Assembly (NCBI GenBank): GCA_025352995.1
Contig: JANXRN010000080.1
Coordinates: forward strand, 1 to 35,572
DNA length: 35,572 bases
Origin: Acetobacteraceae bacterium
Lineage (GTDB): Bacteria; Pseudomonadota; Alphaproteobacteria; Acetobacterales; Acetobacteraceae
Direction of reading: 5' to 3'
Positions 8,490 through 17,212 of this stretch are shown piece by piece. Each line of letters starts with the position of its first letter. Position 1 is the first letter of the stretch. The notes beneath the pieces are model-generated. The model had not been told where the DNA came from, did no database searches, and was given only the letters and a program-made list of their open reading frames with translations. The translations under genes and the position numbers were made by a program.

Positions 8490-9920
8490 TCAAAATCCCT
8501 TACGATTCTCGCGCTTGACCGCATTGCTAATATCGGATGCCCGCATCCGGGCCTGCCCCGCTGGTAGCAGCTTCTCGGCCTTGCCTGCCAGTAAGTTGGC
8601 GCGGGCGATGTCACCATTCAACATGGCTTCTTCCGCCAAGGCCAGATTTGCCTGCCCGAGATCGCCCAGCCGCCCCCAGGCAGTGCCGAGCGCACGCCAG
8701 CTTTCGCCGTCATCGCCTTCCCGCGCCAGCGCCGATTGCAGTTCGGCGATCGCCGGGCGCAGCTGGGCCGGGTCCCCGGTTTCGATCAGCGCGCGGGCGA
8801 GGGCTGCGCGGATTTGCGATTGCTCCGGCGCCAACCGCGCCGCTTCCCGATACGGCGCCAGCGACAGCGCCCCGCGCCCGCCCTCGAACAGTATCTGGCC
8901 CTTCAGCTCATAGAGCCACGGGTTGGCGCGCTGCTCGGCGATTAGCCCGTCAATTAGCTTCAGCGCGTCGTCAGTATGGCCCAACCGGTACAGCGCAATG
9001 CCCCGCGCATAGCGCGCCGGCGCGGATTGGTCGTCCGATTTGACCCGCGCCAGGGTTTGCGAGCTCGGCGCCAGGAACCCTTGCAGCTTGGCCCGCACCA
9101 TCTGAAATGCCGGCTCAAAAGCCGCTGGCAGGGCTGCCTTGGCGTACGGGTTACCATCGAGATGATGGGTCACGAATTCAATCCGCGACTGGGTCAGCGG
9201 GTGGGTTTGCAAATACGGGTCCTGCATCGCCGTGGTCAGCACGGTTTCGTTTTCAAGCCGGCGGAACAGATCGACCATGCCTTGCGCCGACCAGTGCAGC
9301 CGGTCGAGCACCCGCACCGCGCTTTGATCGGCGGCCGCTTCGATCCCGCGGTTGAAACTCAGGAAATTACGCATCGCCAGTTGCTGGCCCCCGAGCATGG
9401 CCCCCATGCCGGCGTCGCCCACCGAATTATCCCCAAACGGGCCGCGCGACCGGCTTTGGCTGCTGCCAACCACGGCCGCCGCGCCGAACAGGGTGGCAGC
9501 GATGGTTTCCAGCATCGCCTCCTGCATCGCGTCCGGCAGGCGTGCCAGATGGCCGCCGCTGATATGCCCGGTCTCGTGCGCAAGCACGCCCACGATCTCG
9601 CCTACCGAATTTGCGCCGGCAATCAGGCCGGTGTTGATGAACATCCGGTTGCCGGTGCTCACGAACGAGTTTATGGCGTCATCGCGCAGCAGGATGATGC
9701 GGACCAGCCCAGGGTCCACCCCGGCGGCGCGAAACAGGGGATTGGCGATATTGCGCAGCAGGGTTTCGGTTTCGGCGTCGCGCACGACAATGAATGACTG
9801 CCGCATGGTCGGTTGGGCAAAAGCCTGCCCGCCAAGTGCTGCTGCCAACACCAGCGCCAAGCCTACCCGAAACACGCCAATGGGGCCACAAGGACGGGAC
9901 ATGCCGCACACATACCGCAT
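8490..9920 (-). CDS. Periplasmic M48 family metalloprotease with TPR domain (BepA/YfgC-like)
   Basis: A zinc metalloprotease of about 476 aa. After a signal peptide (core GLALVLAAALGGQAFA) comes the M48 domain with HETGH at about 115-119 and the third zinc ligand in GIEAAADQ. The C-terminal half holds tetratricopeptide-like helices (YARGIALYRLGHTDDALKLI and repeats). BepA-type proteins assist or degrade outer-membrane proteins in the periplasm. The ORF track runs to 10364, but that extension only mirrors the gene on the other strand. The ATG at 9920 has GGAGG 11 bases upstream; the ATG at 9902 is the alternative. Either start makes it overlap the 5' end of the divergent lipoprotein gene. Confidence 0.9.
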   Translation of the reverse strand: MRYVCGMSRPCGPIGVFRVGLALVLAAALGGQAFAQPTMRQSFIVVRDAETETLLRNIANPLFRAAGVDPGLVRIILLRDDAINSFVSTGNRMFINTGLIAGANSVGEIVGVLAHETGHISGGHLARLPDAMQEAMLETIAATLFGAAAVVGSSQSRSRGPFGDNSVGDAGMGAMLGGQQLAMRNFLSFNRGIEAAADQSAVRVLDRLHWSAQGMVDLFRRLENETVLTTAMQDPYLQTHPLTQSRIEFVTHHLDGNPYAKAALPAAFEPAFQMVRAKLQGFLAPSSQTLARVKSDDQSAPARYARGIALYRLGHTDDALKLIDGLIAEQRANPWLYELKGQILFEGGRGALSLAPYREAARLAPEQSQIRAALARALIETGDPAQLRPAIAELQSALAREGDDGESWRALGTAWGRLGDLGQANLALAEEAMLNGDIARANLLAGKAEKLLPAGQARMRASDISNAVKRENRKGF

Positions 9921-11250
9921 TCGCACGCCGGCCTCCACTCTCGGGAAATCGATTTTGCTCGGCGCTGGCCTGCTGCTCGCAGGCTGCTCAACGCTCGACA
10001 AAGTGACCAACATCTTTGCCAGCGATACGCCAGCCCTGGGAACCCAGGGTGCGGTCCAGGGCTTCCTCGGCCATGTTGTCAGCGATGAGCCGCAGGCGAC
10101 CCTCGCCGGGCGCAACATTCTGTCATCGGGCGGCAACGCGGTCGATGCTATGGTGGCGGTGACCAGCACGCTGTGGGTATCGCTCGGGTCGCGCGCCGGG
10201 ATCGGCGGCGGTGCGGAGTGCATAGTGTTCCCGGCCAAGGGCGCAAGCGGGCCGCAGGCATTCAGCTTTCCGGCTGGCAGCCCGCGGTCACTGTCCGGTG
10301 ACCGGCCGGCCGGCGTGCCAATGATGGCACGCGGCCTGTTCCTGATGCATGCCCGTTTCGGCAATCTGAAGTTCGAACAGTTGATCGTGCCCGCCGAGCA
10401 GCAGGCGCGCTTCGGCGTCGCCGTCAGCCGCGCCTTTGCCCGCGACCTTGCGGTGGTGGGCCAGGCGCTGGCCGCCGACCCGATTGCGGCGAGCCTTTAT
10501 TTCCGCAACGGCCTGCCGGTCGCCGAGGGCACCAATATCACCCAGCCGGAGCTTGCTGCCACAATCGGGCAGCTGCGCAGCGCCGGGGTGGGCGATTTCT
10601 ACCAGGGCGGCCTGGCGCGGCGCCTGTCGGATGGCTCGCAAACGGTGGGGGCGAATATCAGCCTCGACGATCTGCGCGGCGCACTGCCCAAGCAGGGCGC
10701 GCCGCTGCTGGTCGCGTCGCGCTTCAACGGCGATCAGGTGGCGTTTACCACCGGGCCGGGTGGCGCGGCGGCGGCCGCTGCGTTCCAGACATTGGCCCGC
10801 GATCCGCAGGCGGTGGTGCAAGATGGCGGCGGCGCACTACCAGCGTCATCCAGCGCAGTGACGCTCGATAATGCCGGCAACGCGGTGGCGTGCGCATTCA
10901 GCATGAATAATCTGTTCGGCACCGGCCGCATCGTGCCGGGCACCGGGGTTTTGCTGGCAGCGGCGCCGGGGCAAGGCTCAACCCCGCTGCTAAGCGCGGC
11001 AATCGCCTTCAACCCAGCCTTGAAAGTATTCCGCGCGGCGGTTGGCGGCAGCGGCCAGCAAGCGGCGGCGCGGGCCACCGCCAGCGCCATGGCGCAAACC
11101 CTGGCAACGGCCCAGGCCTTGCCAGCCCTGCCCGCCGAACCAGGGCGCGCCAACGTGATCGGGTGTAGCCGCTATTTGCCGGGCAGCGAAGGATCATGCG
11201 TTGCCGCCACCGATCCGCGCGGCGCGGGCTTGTCGGCGGGCAGCAACTAG
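9901..11250 (+). CDS. Gamma-glutamyltransferase-related lipoprotein with altered active site
   Basis: A 449 aa protein. The start at 9901 gives a lipoprotein signal with the lipobox LLAGC (Cys29) and has AAGGA 7 bases upstream; the 632-codon track ORF is an artificial extension. The body resembles gamma-glutamyltransferases (Ntn hydrolases): ILSSGGNAVDAMVA and GIGGGAE match the large-subunit start, and LDNAGNAVACAFSMNNLFGTG matches the small-subunit start. In true enzymes a threonine in a TTH motif, just before the SVVD-like strand, is freed by self-cleavage and is the nucleophile. Here that stretch reads ASSSAVTLD, so a serine would have to serve or the enzyme is inactive. It is one base from the aminotransferase gene. 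Specificity for glutathione is unproven. Confidence 0.8.
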   Translation: MPHTYRIRTPASTLGKSILLGAGLLLAGCSTLDKVTNIFASDTPALGTQGAVQGFLGHVVSDEPQATLAGRNILSSGGNAVDAMVAVTSTLWVSLGSRAGIGGGAECIVFPAKGASGPQAFSFPAGSPRSLSGDRPAGVPMMARGLFLMHARFGNLKFEQLIVPAEQQARFGVAVSRAFARDLAVVGQALAADPIAASLYFRNGLPVAEGTNITQPELAATIGQLRSAGVGDFYQGGLARRLSDGSQTVGANISLDDLRGALPKQGAPLLVASRFNGDQVAFTTGPGGAAAAAAFQTLARDPQAVVQDGGGALPASSSAVTLDNAGNAVACAFSMNNLFGTGRIVPGTGVLLAAAPGQGSTPLLSAAIAFNPALKVFRAAVGGSGQQAAARATASAMAQTLATAQALPALPAEPGRANVIGCSRYLPGSEGSCVAATDPRGAGLSAGSN

Positions 11251-11251
11251 A

Positions 11252-12412
11252 ATGGCCTTGAAGATCGGGCGCGGCGCCTCCGCCCCGCCCTTCATGGTGA
11301 TGGATGTCATCACCGCCGCCAATGCGCGCCAGCTTGCCTTGCCACAAGGCGCGCCGCACGTGATCCGGATGGAGGTCGGCCAGCCCGGCACCGGGGCACC
11401 CGCCGGGGCGGTTGCCGCCGCGCGGGCCGCGCTCGATGCCGGGCATGCGATGGGCTACACCGAAGCCTTCGGCCTGCCATCCTTGCGCGCCCGCATCGCC
11501 CGCCATATCGGCGCCTGGTACAATGCCGATGTGCCGACCAGCCGCATTGCAGTGACCGTCGGCGCGTCCGGCGCCTTTCCTTTGGCGTTCCTCGCCGCGT
11601 TCGATCCGGGTGATCGGGTCGCGATGGCAACGCCGTTCTACCCGCCTTACGTCAATATTCTTGTGGCACTCGGCATGGTGCCGGTGATGCTGGAAACCGG
11701 GCCGGAAACGCGGTTCCAACCCACCGTTGCCATGCTCGAAGCGCTCCACCCGCGCCCGGACGGCCTGATTGTCGCCAGCCCTTGCAATCCCGCCGGCACC
11801 ATGCTGCACCCGGACGACCTCGCGGCCATCGCGCGCTGGTGCCACGAAAATGGCGTACGGCTGATCAGTGATGAGATTTATCACGGCCTGCATTACGATG
11901 CCGGCATCGTTACTGCCGCTGCCCTGTCCCCCAGCGCCATCGTGGTCAACAGTTTCTCCAAATATTTTTCGATGACCGGCTGGCGCATCGGCTGGCTGGT
12001 GCTGCCGGACGATTTGGTGCGCCCGGTCGAATGCCTGGCGCAGAACATGTTCATCAGCGCGCCCCATATCGCCCAGATCGCCGCCGAGGCCGCGTTCGAA
12101 TGCGGCGAAGAACTTGACGCCAACATCGCCCGCTACCGACGGTCCCGCGACCTGCTGGTGCGCGCCCTGCCCGGCGCCGGGTTCCCGCGCCTAAGCCCGG
12201 CCGAAGGCGCGTTCTATCTTTATGCCGATGTCTCTGACCGCACCAACAACGCCCAGGAGTTTTGCGCCCGCATGCTGGAAGAAGCCGGCATCGCGGCGTC
12301 CCCCGGCGTCGATTTCGATCGCAAGCGCGGACATCATTTCGTGCGCTTCAGCTATTGCGGGCCGGAAGCGGATATGGCGGAGGCGGCGCGGCGGTTGGGC
12401 GCCTGGAAGTAG
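11252..12412 (+). CDS. PLP-dependent class I/II aminotransferase
   Basis: A 386 aa fold-type I aminotransferase. Landmarks in order: GYTEAFGLPSLRARIARH, SPCNPAGTM (the conserved NP-G turn), the aspartate-tyrosine region ISDEIYHGLHYD, the PLP lysine in NSFSKYFSMTGWRIGW, and the C-terminal substrate-binding arginine in HHFVRFSY. It belongs to the AspC/AlaT-like group; the exact amino acid substrate cannot be read from sequence. The ATG at 11252 lies one base after the stop of the GGT-like lipoprotein, so co-transcription and coupling are likely; the longer track ORF start is inside that gene. Confidence 0.9.
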   Translation: MALKIGRGASAPPFMVMDVITAANARQLALPQGAPHVIRMEVGQPGTGAPAGAVAAARAALDAGHAMGYTEAFGLPSLRARIARHIGAWYNADVPTSRIAVTVGASGAFPLAFLAAFDPGDRVAMATPFYPPYVNILVALGMVPVMLETGPETRFQPTVAMLEALHPRPDGLIVASPCNPAGTMLHPDDLAAIARWCHENGVRLISDEIYHGLHYDAGIVTAAALSPSAIVVNSFSKYFSMTGWRIGWLVLPDDLVRPVECLAQNMFISAPHIAQIAAEAAFECGEELDANIARYRRSRDLLVRALPGAGFPRLSPAEGAFYLYADVSDRTNNAQEFCARMLEEAGIAASPGVDFDRKRGHHFVRFSYCGPEADMAEAARRLGAWK

Positions 12413-12423
12413 GAAGACCGGCG

Positions 12424-13377
12424 CTACCCAACCACCCGCCGGAATTTCTGCATCCGCCGCAGCTTCTCCGGTCGCTCGGTCCCCGGAAACACTGCCGCCC
12501 AGTCATTGGCGATGACTTCGCCAACATACAGATCGCCCTTCGAATCCAGCGCCACGCTATGCGGTGCAACAAACGCCCCGGGCGACGTGCCGGGCTTGTC
12601 CTGCCCGAGCCGGTTGATCAGGGTGCCATCATTGCCCAGCACCATCAGCCGCGGCCCGAGATTAGGGGTGGCGTGGTTCACCGCCATGTAGGGCCCCAGT
12701 TCCCCCACCAGCAAGCACGGGCACGGCCCCGGCGTGATGGCGAGGCCACACGGACGGTGCAGGTTGTTGATCTGACGCAGGTAATTGCCCTCGCCGTCGA
12801 ATACCTGAATGCGATGATTTTCACGATCCGCGACATAGACCTGCCCGACCTCATCGCAGCAGATATTATGCGGCAAGTTGAACTCACCCGGTCCAGTGCC
12901 GGGCTTGCCCCAGCTTTTGATCAGCTTCCCGGTGGGCGAATACTTATGAACGCAGGCGTTCCAATACCCGTCGGAAACATAAATATCCCCAGTCGGGGAC
13001 AGCGCCGTGTGGGTGCAACGGCAAAACGGTTCGCCGCTCATGAATGCCGACGGTTGGTTCGGCACCCCGATTTCCAGCAGTAATTTGCCGTCCGGGGTGA
13101 ATTTGCGCACCGTGTGATCGCCATTATCGGTCAGATAGAGACTGTCATCCGGCCCAATGCTGGCACCGTGGGCGTTGCTGAACACCCCCTGGCCCCACGA
13201 CCGCAGAAATGTGCCGTCTTGCTTGAGCACCACCACCGGATGGTCGCCACGATTGAACAAATAGACCTGATCGCGCGAATCAACCGCAATGCCGGCGACA
13301 TCACCCAGCACGATCTCGGCCGGAAGCTTTTCCCAGGCCTCGATCGGCTGGAACTGGAACTGATCAAACAGGGGCAT
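12424..13377 (-). CDS. NHL-repeat beta-propeller protein (peptidyl-alpha-hydroxyglycine lyase-like)
   Basis: A 317 aa protein made of about six NHL-type blades. Recurrent phrases include GIAVDSRDQVYLFNRGDH, GPDDSLYLTDNGDHTVRKF, PTGDIYVSDGYWNACVHKY, CDEVGQVYVADRENHRIQVF and DSKGDLYVGEV. Proteins of this kind are often annotated as peptidyl-alpha-hydroxyglycine alpha-amidating lyase family, but an amidating activity in bacteria is not established. No signal peptide is seen, so a cytoplasmic location is likely. The ATG at 13377 is chosen; a start at 13404 would add 9 residues, and the track start lies inside the tRNA-Met gene and is not credible. Confidence 0.8.
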   Translation of the reverse strand: MPLFDQFQFQPIEAWEKLPAEIVLGDVAGIAVDSRDQVYLFNRGDHPVVVLKQDGTFLRSWGQGVFSNAHGASIGPDDSLYLTDNGDHTVRKFTPDGKLLLEIGVPNQPSAFMSGEPFCRCTHTALSPTGDIYVSDGYWNACVHKYSPTGKLIKSWGKPGTGPGEFNLPHNICCDEVGQVYVADRENHRIQVFDGEGNYLRQINNLHRPCGLAITPGPCPCLLVGELGPYMAVNHATPNLGPRLMVLGNDGTLINRLGQDKPGTSPGAFVAPHSVALDSKGDLYVGEVIANDWAAVFPGTERPEKLRRMQKFRRVVG

Positions 13378-13407
13378 ATTATTTTCCCGGGTGCTGGGTC
13401 GCATGGA

Positions 13408-13482
13408 TGGTAGCGGTGGGCGGATTTGAACCACCGACCAAGGGATTATGATTCCCCTGCTCTACCACTGAGCTACACCGCC
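13408..13482 (-). tRNA. tRNA-Met (CAT), elongator type
   Basis: Read on the minus strand, a 7 bp acceptor stem (GGCGGTG with CACCGCT, first pair G-U), a D arm with AGCTCAGTGGTAGAGC, an anticodon stem GGGGA/TCCCT around loop ATCATAA, a T arm with GGTTCAAATCC, and an encoded CCA end. The anticodon is CAT. The G-U first pair could still act in initiators in principle, but the sequence resembles elongator tRNA-Met rather than tRNA-fMet or tRNA-Ile2. Confidence 0.93.
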
Positions 13483-13522
13483 ATACCATCGTCCCAGCGA
13501 CCAGCTTTGCCGGGAGGCGCGC

Positions 13523-13552
13523 GACATACCGCTTGCGTGCCCTATCCGTCAA
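13523..13552 (-). promoter_or_regulatory. Candidate sigma-70 promoter for tRNA-Met
   Basis: On the minus strand TTGACG (5 of 6 matches to the -35 consensus) is followed after 18 bases by TATGTC (weaker -10). It lies 40 bases before the tRNA, and the -35 overlaps the TGA stop of mnmA. A modest match; it would let the tRNA be made independently of the mnmA operon. Confidence 0.4.
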
Positions 13553-14610
13553 CCGGCAGGCCGAATGAACCCACCGCCCAGCACCCGTTCGCCGTCATAG
13601 AATACGCATGCCTGCCCCGGCGCTGGCAGCGCGGGCGCGTCCAACAGCACGTCCGCACCATCCTCGGTCGGGATCACCTCGGCCGCATGCGGCATTTCGC
13701 GGGCGCGCAATTTCACCGTGCAGCGCAGCCGGGCCGGCGGTACCAGCCAGTTCACTTCCCGCAACCGCACCTGGCGTGTGCCACGATCGGGCGCGCCAAC
13801 CACAATGCGGCGCGTCGCGGGATCGAGGGACACAACCACCCGCCGCGCGCCACCGTCTTGTGCGGCATTGCCCAGCCGTTTCGCCTGCCCAACCGTGTAG
13901 CGCGCAATCCCGTCATGCTGGCCCAGCACCCGGCCGTCCTCGGCCACGATATCGCCGCCGAGCATCGCATCGGGGCGGAACTTGCCGACCACATCGGCGT
14001 AGCTGCCATTGGGCACGAAGCATAAATCCTGGCTGTCCGGCTTGGCGGCAACCGCAATGCCCAACCGTTCCGCTTCCGCCCGCACCGCGTCCTTGTCGGC
14101 CATCGCGCCGAGCGGGAAAATCGTTTGCGCCAGCTGCGCCTGGGTGGTGGCAAACAGGAACCAGCTCTGGTCGCGCGCCGGATCGGCGGCACGATGTAAC
14201 TGGGGGCCGTCCGCGCCATCAATGCGCTGCACGTAATGCCCGGTCGCCAGGCGTTCGGCGCCGAGATCGCGGGCCAGGCCCATCAGGTCGTGGAACTTCA
14301 CCGTCTGGTTGCAGCGCACGCATGGCACCGGGGTTTCGCCCGACGCGTAGCTGTCGGCGAAATCAACCATCACCGCGGCACGAAACCGCGCTTCGGCGTC
14401 AATCACATAGTGCGGAATGCGCAGATGGTCCGCGACCCGCTTTGCATCGTGGATGTCCTGTCCGGCACAGCACGCGCCCTTGCGGCCAACCGCCGCGCCA
14501 TGATCGTATAATTGCAGGGTAACGCCGATCACCTCATGCCCGGCTTCGGCCAGCAGCCCGGCGACCGTGCTGCTGTCAACACCGCCCGACATGGCAACCA
14601 CAATCCGCAT
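13549..14610 (-). CDS. mnmA: tRNA-specific 2-thiouridylase
   Basis: MnmA adds sulfur to U34 of tRNA-Lys, tRNA-Glu and tRNA-Gln in the cytoplasm. The 353 aa length is usual. The PP-loop ATP motif SGGVDSS is at about 8-14; the first catalytic cysteine is in TPVPCVRCN near 100 and the second in PDSQDLCFVP near 200, so both persulfide-relay cysteines are present. The terminal domain ends with RVLGGGFI. It begins directly after the ferredoxin stop (TAGATG), in an operon with iscS, whose persulfide sulfur it needs; in E. coli the sulfur passes through Tus proteins, none of which is visible here. Confidence 0.97.
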   Translation of the reverse strand: MRIVVAMSGGVDSSTVAGLLAEAGHEVIGVTLQLYDHGAAVGRKGACCAGQDIHDAKRVADHLRIPHYVIDAEARFRAAVMVDFADSYASGETPVPCVRCNQTVKFHDLMGLARDLGAERLATGHYVQRIDGADGPQLHRAADPARDQSWFLFATTQAQLAQTIFPLGAMADKDAVRAEAERLGIAVAAKPDSQDLCFVPNGSYADVVGKFRPDAMLGGDIVAEDGRVLGQHDGIARYTVGQAKRLGNAAQDGGARRVVVSLDPATRRIVVGAPDRGTRQVRLREVNWLVPPARLRCTVKLRAREMPHAAEVIPTEDGADVLLDAPALPAPGQACVFYDGERVLGGGFIRPAG

Positions 14611-14943
14611 CTATCCGGCCAGCATGTTGCGGGTGCCGGCGGGCAGCCGCACCACCAGGCCGTCGAGCGCGTCCGACATCACGATCTGGCAGCCCAGGCG
14701 CGACGTGCGTTCCAACCCGAAAGCTAGGTCGAGCATGTCTTCCTCGTCCTCGGTCGGGGTTTCGAGCCCATCGAACCAGGCCGCATCGACAATCACGTGG
14801 CAGGTGGAACAGGCCAGCGAGCCCTCGCAGGCGCCTTCGATATCCACCCCATGCTTATGGGCGATTTCGAGCACCGACAGCCCGGTCGGGGCATCAACTT
14901 CGCGGGCGGCGCCATCGCGCTCAATGAAAATCATTTTGGGCAT
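14611..14943 (-). CDS. fdx: ISC-type [2Fe-2S] ferredoxin
   Basis: A 110 aa adrenodoxin-like ferredoxin. The cluster ligands are in [14 protein letters not shown] (C-x5-C-x2-C) and a fourth cysteine is in [17 protein letters not shown] near the C-terminus. Fdx proteins of the ISC system supply electrons for Fe-S cluster assembly on IscU. The ATG overlaps the iscS stop by one base (TAATG), supporting a shared role with the desulfurase. IscU, HscA and HscB are not in this window. Confidence 0.93.
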   Translation of the reverse strand: MPKMIFIERDGAAREVDAPTGLSVLEIAHKHGVDIEGACEGSLACSTCHVIVDAAWFDGLETPTEDEEDMLDLAFGLERTSRLGCQIVMSDALDGLVVRLPAGTRNMLAG

Positions 14944-16103
14944 TACGGTTCCGTTTTCATCACGGTGGCATAGGCACGGGCGAACAGCGCCACGGCGTCA
15001 TCGATCTCGGCGGCGGAGGTAAAGCGTCCGATCCCCACGCGCAAGGTCCGCGCCGCGGCGTCATCGCTGAGGCCGAGCGCACGCAATACGTAAGATGGCT
15101 CGACTTCGGCCGACGAACAGGCCGATCCGGTCGAAACACATAACTCCGGCATCGCCGCCATCAGTAGAATCGCGGCGGCATCGGGGAAGGTGATGTTGAG
15201 GTTGCCAGCAATCCGCGCGCTGGTGCTGCCATTCAGGGAAATCCCCGGGATTGCGACGCCCAGGCCCTTCAGCATGCGGTCCCGCAACCAAGCGACCCGT
15301 TCGGCATCGGCCGCCATGTCCAGGCCCGCCAGCCGACACGCCTCCCCCAACCCGACAATTAACGGCGTCGGCAAGGTGCCGGACCGCAAGCCGCGTTCCT
15401 GCCCGCCGCCGGAAAATAACGGCGCGATCCGCACCCGGGGGCGCCGGCGAACATAAAGCGCACCCACCCCTTTCGGCCCGTATAATTTGTGGCCGCTGAT
15501 CGACAGCAAATCGATCCCAGCGACATCGAGCGCGATTTTGCCCGTCGCCTGCGCGGCATCGGTATGAAATAGCGCCCCGGCATCGCGGGCGATTTCGGCC
15601 AGCGCCTTGATGTCCTGGATCACCCCGATTTCGTTGTTCACCGCCATCACGCTGACCAGCAGGGTGGGCACAGCAAGGGCGTCCCGTAGCGTTTCGGGGT
15701 CGAGCAGGCCATCGGCGCCGACCGGAAGCACGATGGGTTCAAAGCCATCCTCAGCGAGGTCGGCCACGGATTCGAGCACGCATTTATGCTCGGTCGCGAC
15801 AGTTATGACCCGCTTGCGCTTATCGCCCATCCGGCCGGCAAAGCGCGCCGCGCCCTTGATAGCGATGTTGTTGCTTTCGGTGGCGCCTGACGTGAAAACG
15901 ATTTCGCGCACATCGGCGCCGATTAATGCCGCCACTTCAGCGCGCGCGGCTTCCACCGCCGCTTCGGCCTGCTGGCCCATCGCATGTTCGGCACTGTGCG
16001 GATTGCCAAAAAATTCGCTGAACCAGGGCAGCATGGCCGCCATCACCCGCGGGTCGCACTGGGTGGTCGCCTGGTTGTCGAGGTAAATCGGTCGGTTCCT
16101 CAT
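14943..16103 (-). CDS. iscS: Cysteine desulfurase, IscS-like
   Basis: PLP enzyme that turns cysteine into alanine and a protein-bound persulfide. It is 386 aa starting at ATG 16103, which overlaps the previous stop by 4 bases (ATGA); the track's longer start is inside the upstream gene. Landmarks: YLDNQATT at 7-14, [22 protein letters not shown], the PLP lysine K206 in [10 protein letters not shown], and the catalytic cysteine at about 329 in [17 protein letters not shown]. The cysteine loop is the extended group I form typical of IscS. It probably feeds both Fe-S assembly and MnmA. Confidence 0.93.
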   Translation of the reverse strand: MRNRPIYLDNQATTQCDPRVMAAMLPWFSEFFGNPHSAEHAMGQQAEAAVEAARAEVAALIGADVREIVFTSGATESNNIAIKGAARFAGRMGDKRKRVITVATEHKCVLESVADLAEDGFEPIVLPVGADGLLDPETLRDALAVPTLLVSVMAVNNEIGVIQDIKALAEIARDAGALFHTDAAQATGKIALDVAGIDLLSISGHKLYGPKGVGALYVRRRPRVRIAPLFSGGGQERGLRSGTLPTPLIVGLGEACRLAGLDMAADAERVAWLRDRMLKGLGVAIPGISLNGSTSARIAGNLNITFPDAAAILLMAAMPELCVSTGSACSSAEVEPSYVLRALGLSDDAAARTLRVGIGRFTSAAEIDDAVALFARAYATVMKTEP

Positions 16104-17212
16104 GCGGCCATTCCCGGTCGCAGCCGCGCCGCCATGGCGCGATAGGCGTCGATGGCGCAATCGATTTCGGTCGCCGTCATGTTCCACGGCAACGACACCC
16201 GAATTGCCTCCCCCGCCAGTGCCCCCAGTCCCATCGCATCAAGCACATGGCTGCGCGCCACTTTGCCGGACGAGCACGCAGCCCCCGCCGAAACCTGAAT
16301 GCCCGCCAGATCGAGCGCGATCACCTGAGTTTCTGCCTTCACGCCGGGCAGCGCGAGGCAGGCGGTGTTGCCCAAGCGCGGCGCGCCGGCGCCGATTTCA
16401 ATCGCGCCGCATGCCGAGGCTGCCACCGCAAACCGGTCTCGCTGGTCGCCCAGATCAGAAATGCCAGCGCATGCCGCAAACCCGGCGATCGCGGGCAGTG
16501 CCGGCGTGCCGCCGCGCCGCCCGCGTTCCTGCCCGCCCCCCTTGATCAGGGCTGCGATGTCCACGCCAGGCGCTGTCAGCAGCGCCCCGACCCCCATCGA
16601 TCCACCCAGTTTATGGCCCGACAGCGCCAGGCTGTCCGCGCCGAGCGCCATCAGATCGACCTTCATCCGCCCCGCCGCCTGCACCGCATCAACATGCAGC
16701 CGCGCACCCAACCGCCGGCAGATTGCGGCCGCCTCGGCAATGGGTTGGATCACCCCGGTTTCGTTATTGGCGAGCATCAGGCACACCAAAGCCGGCCCGT
16801 CGGCTAGCAGGTCAGCCAACTGATCCAGATCGGCCACCCCGTTGCCATCCACCCGCAAAATCACCGCCCCAGGGGCCGCCGCGCGGATCGCGTCATGTTC
16901 GGTGGCGCCGATGATGACCCTCCGGCCGGCGCCGAGCGCATGGATCGCCAGCGCATCGGCCTCCGTCCCACCCGATGTGAACACCAGATCGCCCGCCGCC
17001 CCGCCAAATCGGCCCGCCACCGCGTCCCGCGCATCTTCCAGCAGCGCCCGCGCCTGGCGGCCAGCGCCGTGGACTGACGCCGGATTGCCGACCAGGTCGA
17101 AGGCCGCAAGCATGGCGGCGCGCGCCTCTGGCCGAGACACCTCACTGGCGTTGGCGTCGAGGTAAATTGTTGCGCGGGACTCAGGTTTTTGCATCTTGTG
17201 TGACATTTTCAT
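16100..17212 (-). CDS. Second cysteine desulfurase/NifS-like aminotransferase class V protein
   Basis: A 370 aa paralogue of the following IscS. YLDANASEV replaces the usual YLDNNATT, then TSGGTEADALAIHA, a TEHD pair, LANNETGVIQP, the PLP lysine near 201 in SGHKLGGSMG, and a catalytic-type cysteine in SAGAACSSGKVARSHVL. The key residues are therefore present, though the N-terminal substrate motif and several loops diverge and the sequence is very Ala-rich. A role as accessory desulfurase or sulfur donor beside IscS is inferred. The start is uncertain: ATG at 17212, 17206 and 17194 and a TTG at 17230 are all open and none has a strong Shine-Dalgarno. It is the first gene of the operon leading to mnmA. 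Confidence 0.85.
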   Translation of the reverse strand: MKMSHKMQKPESRATIYLDANASEVSRPEARAAMLAAFDLVGNPASVHGAGRQARALLEDARDAVAGRFGGAAGDLVFTSGGTEADALAIHALGAGRRVIIGATEHDAIRAAAPGAVILRVDGNGVADLDQLADLLADGPALVCLMLANNETGVIQPIAEAAAICRRLGARLHVDAVQAAGRMKVDLMALGADSLALSGHKLGGSMGVGALLTAPGVDIAALIKGGGQERGRRGGTPALPAIAGFAACAGISDLGDQRDRFAVAASACGAIEIGAGAPRLGNTACLALPGVKAETQVIALDLAGIQVSAGAACSSGKVARSHVLDAMGLGALAGEAIRVSLPWNMTATEIDCAIDAYRAMAARLRPGMAA

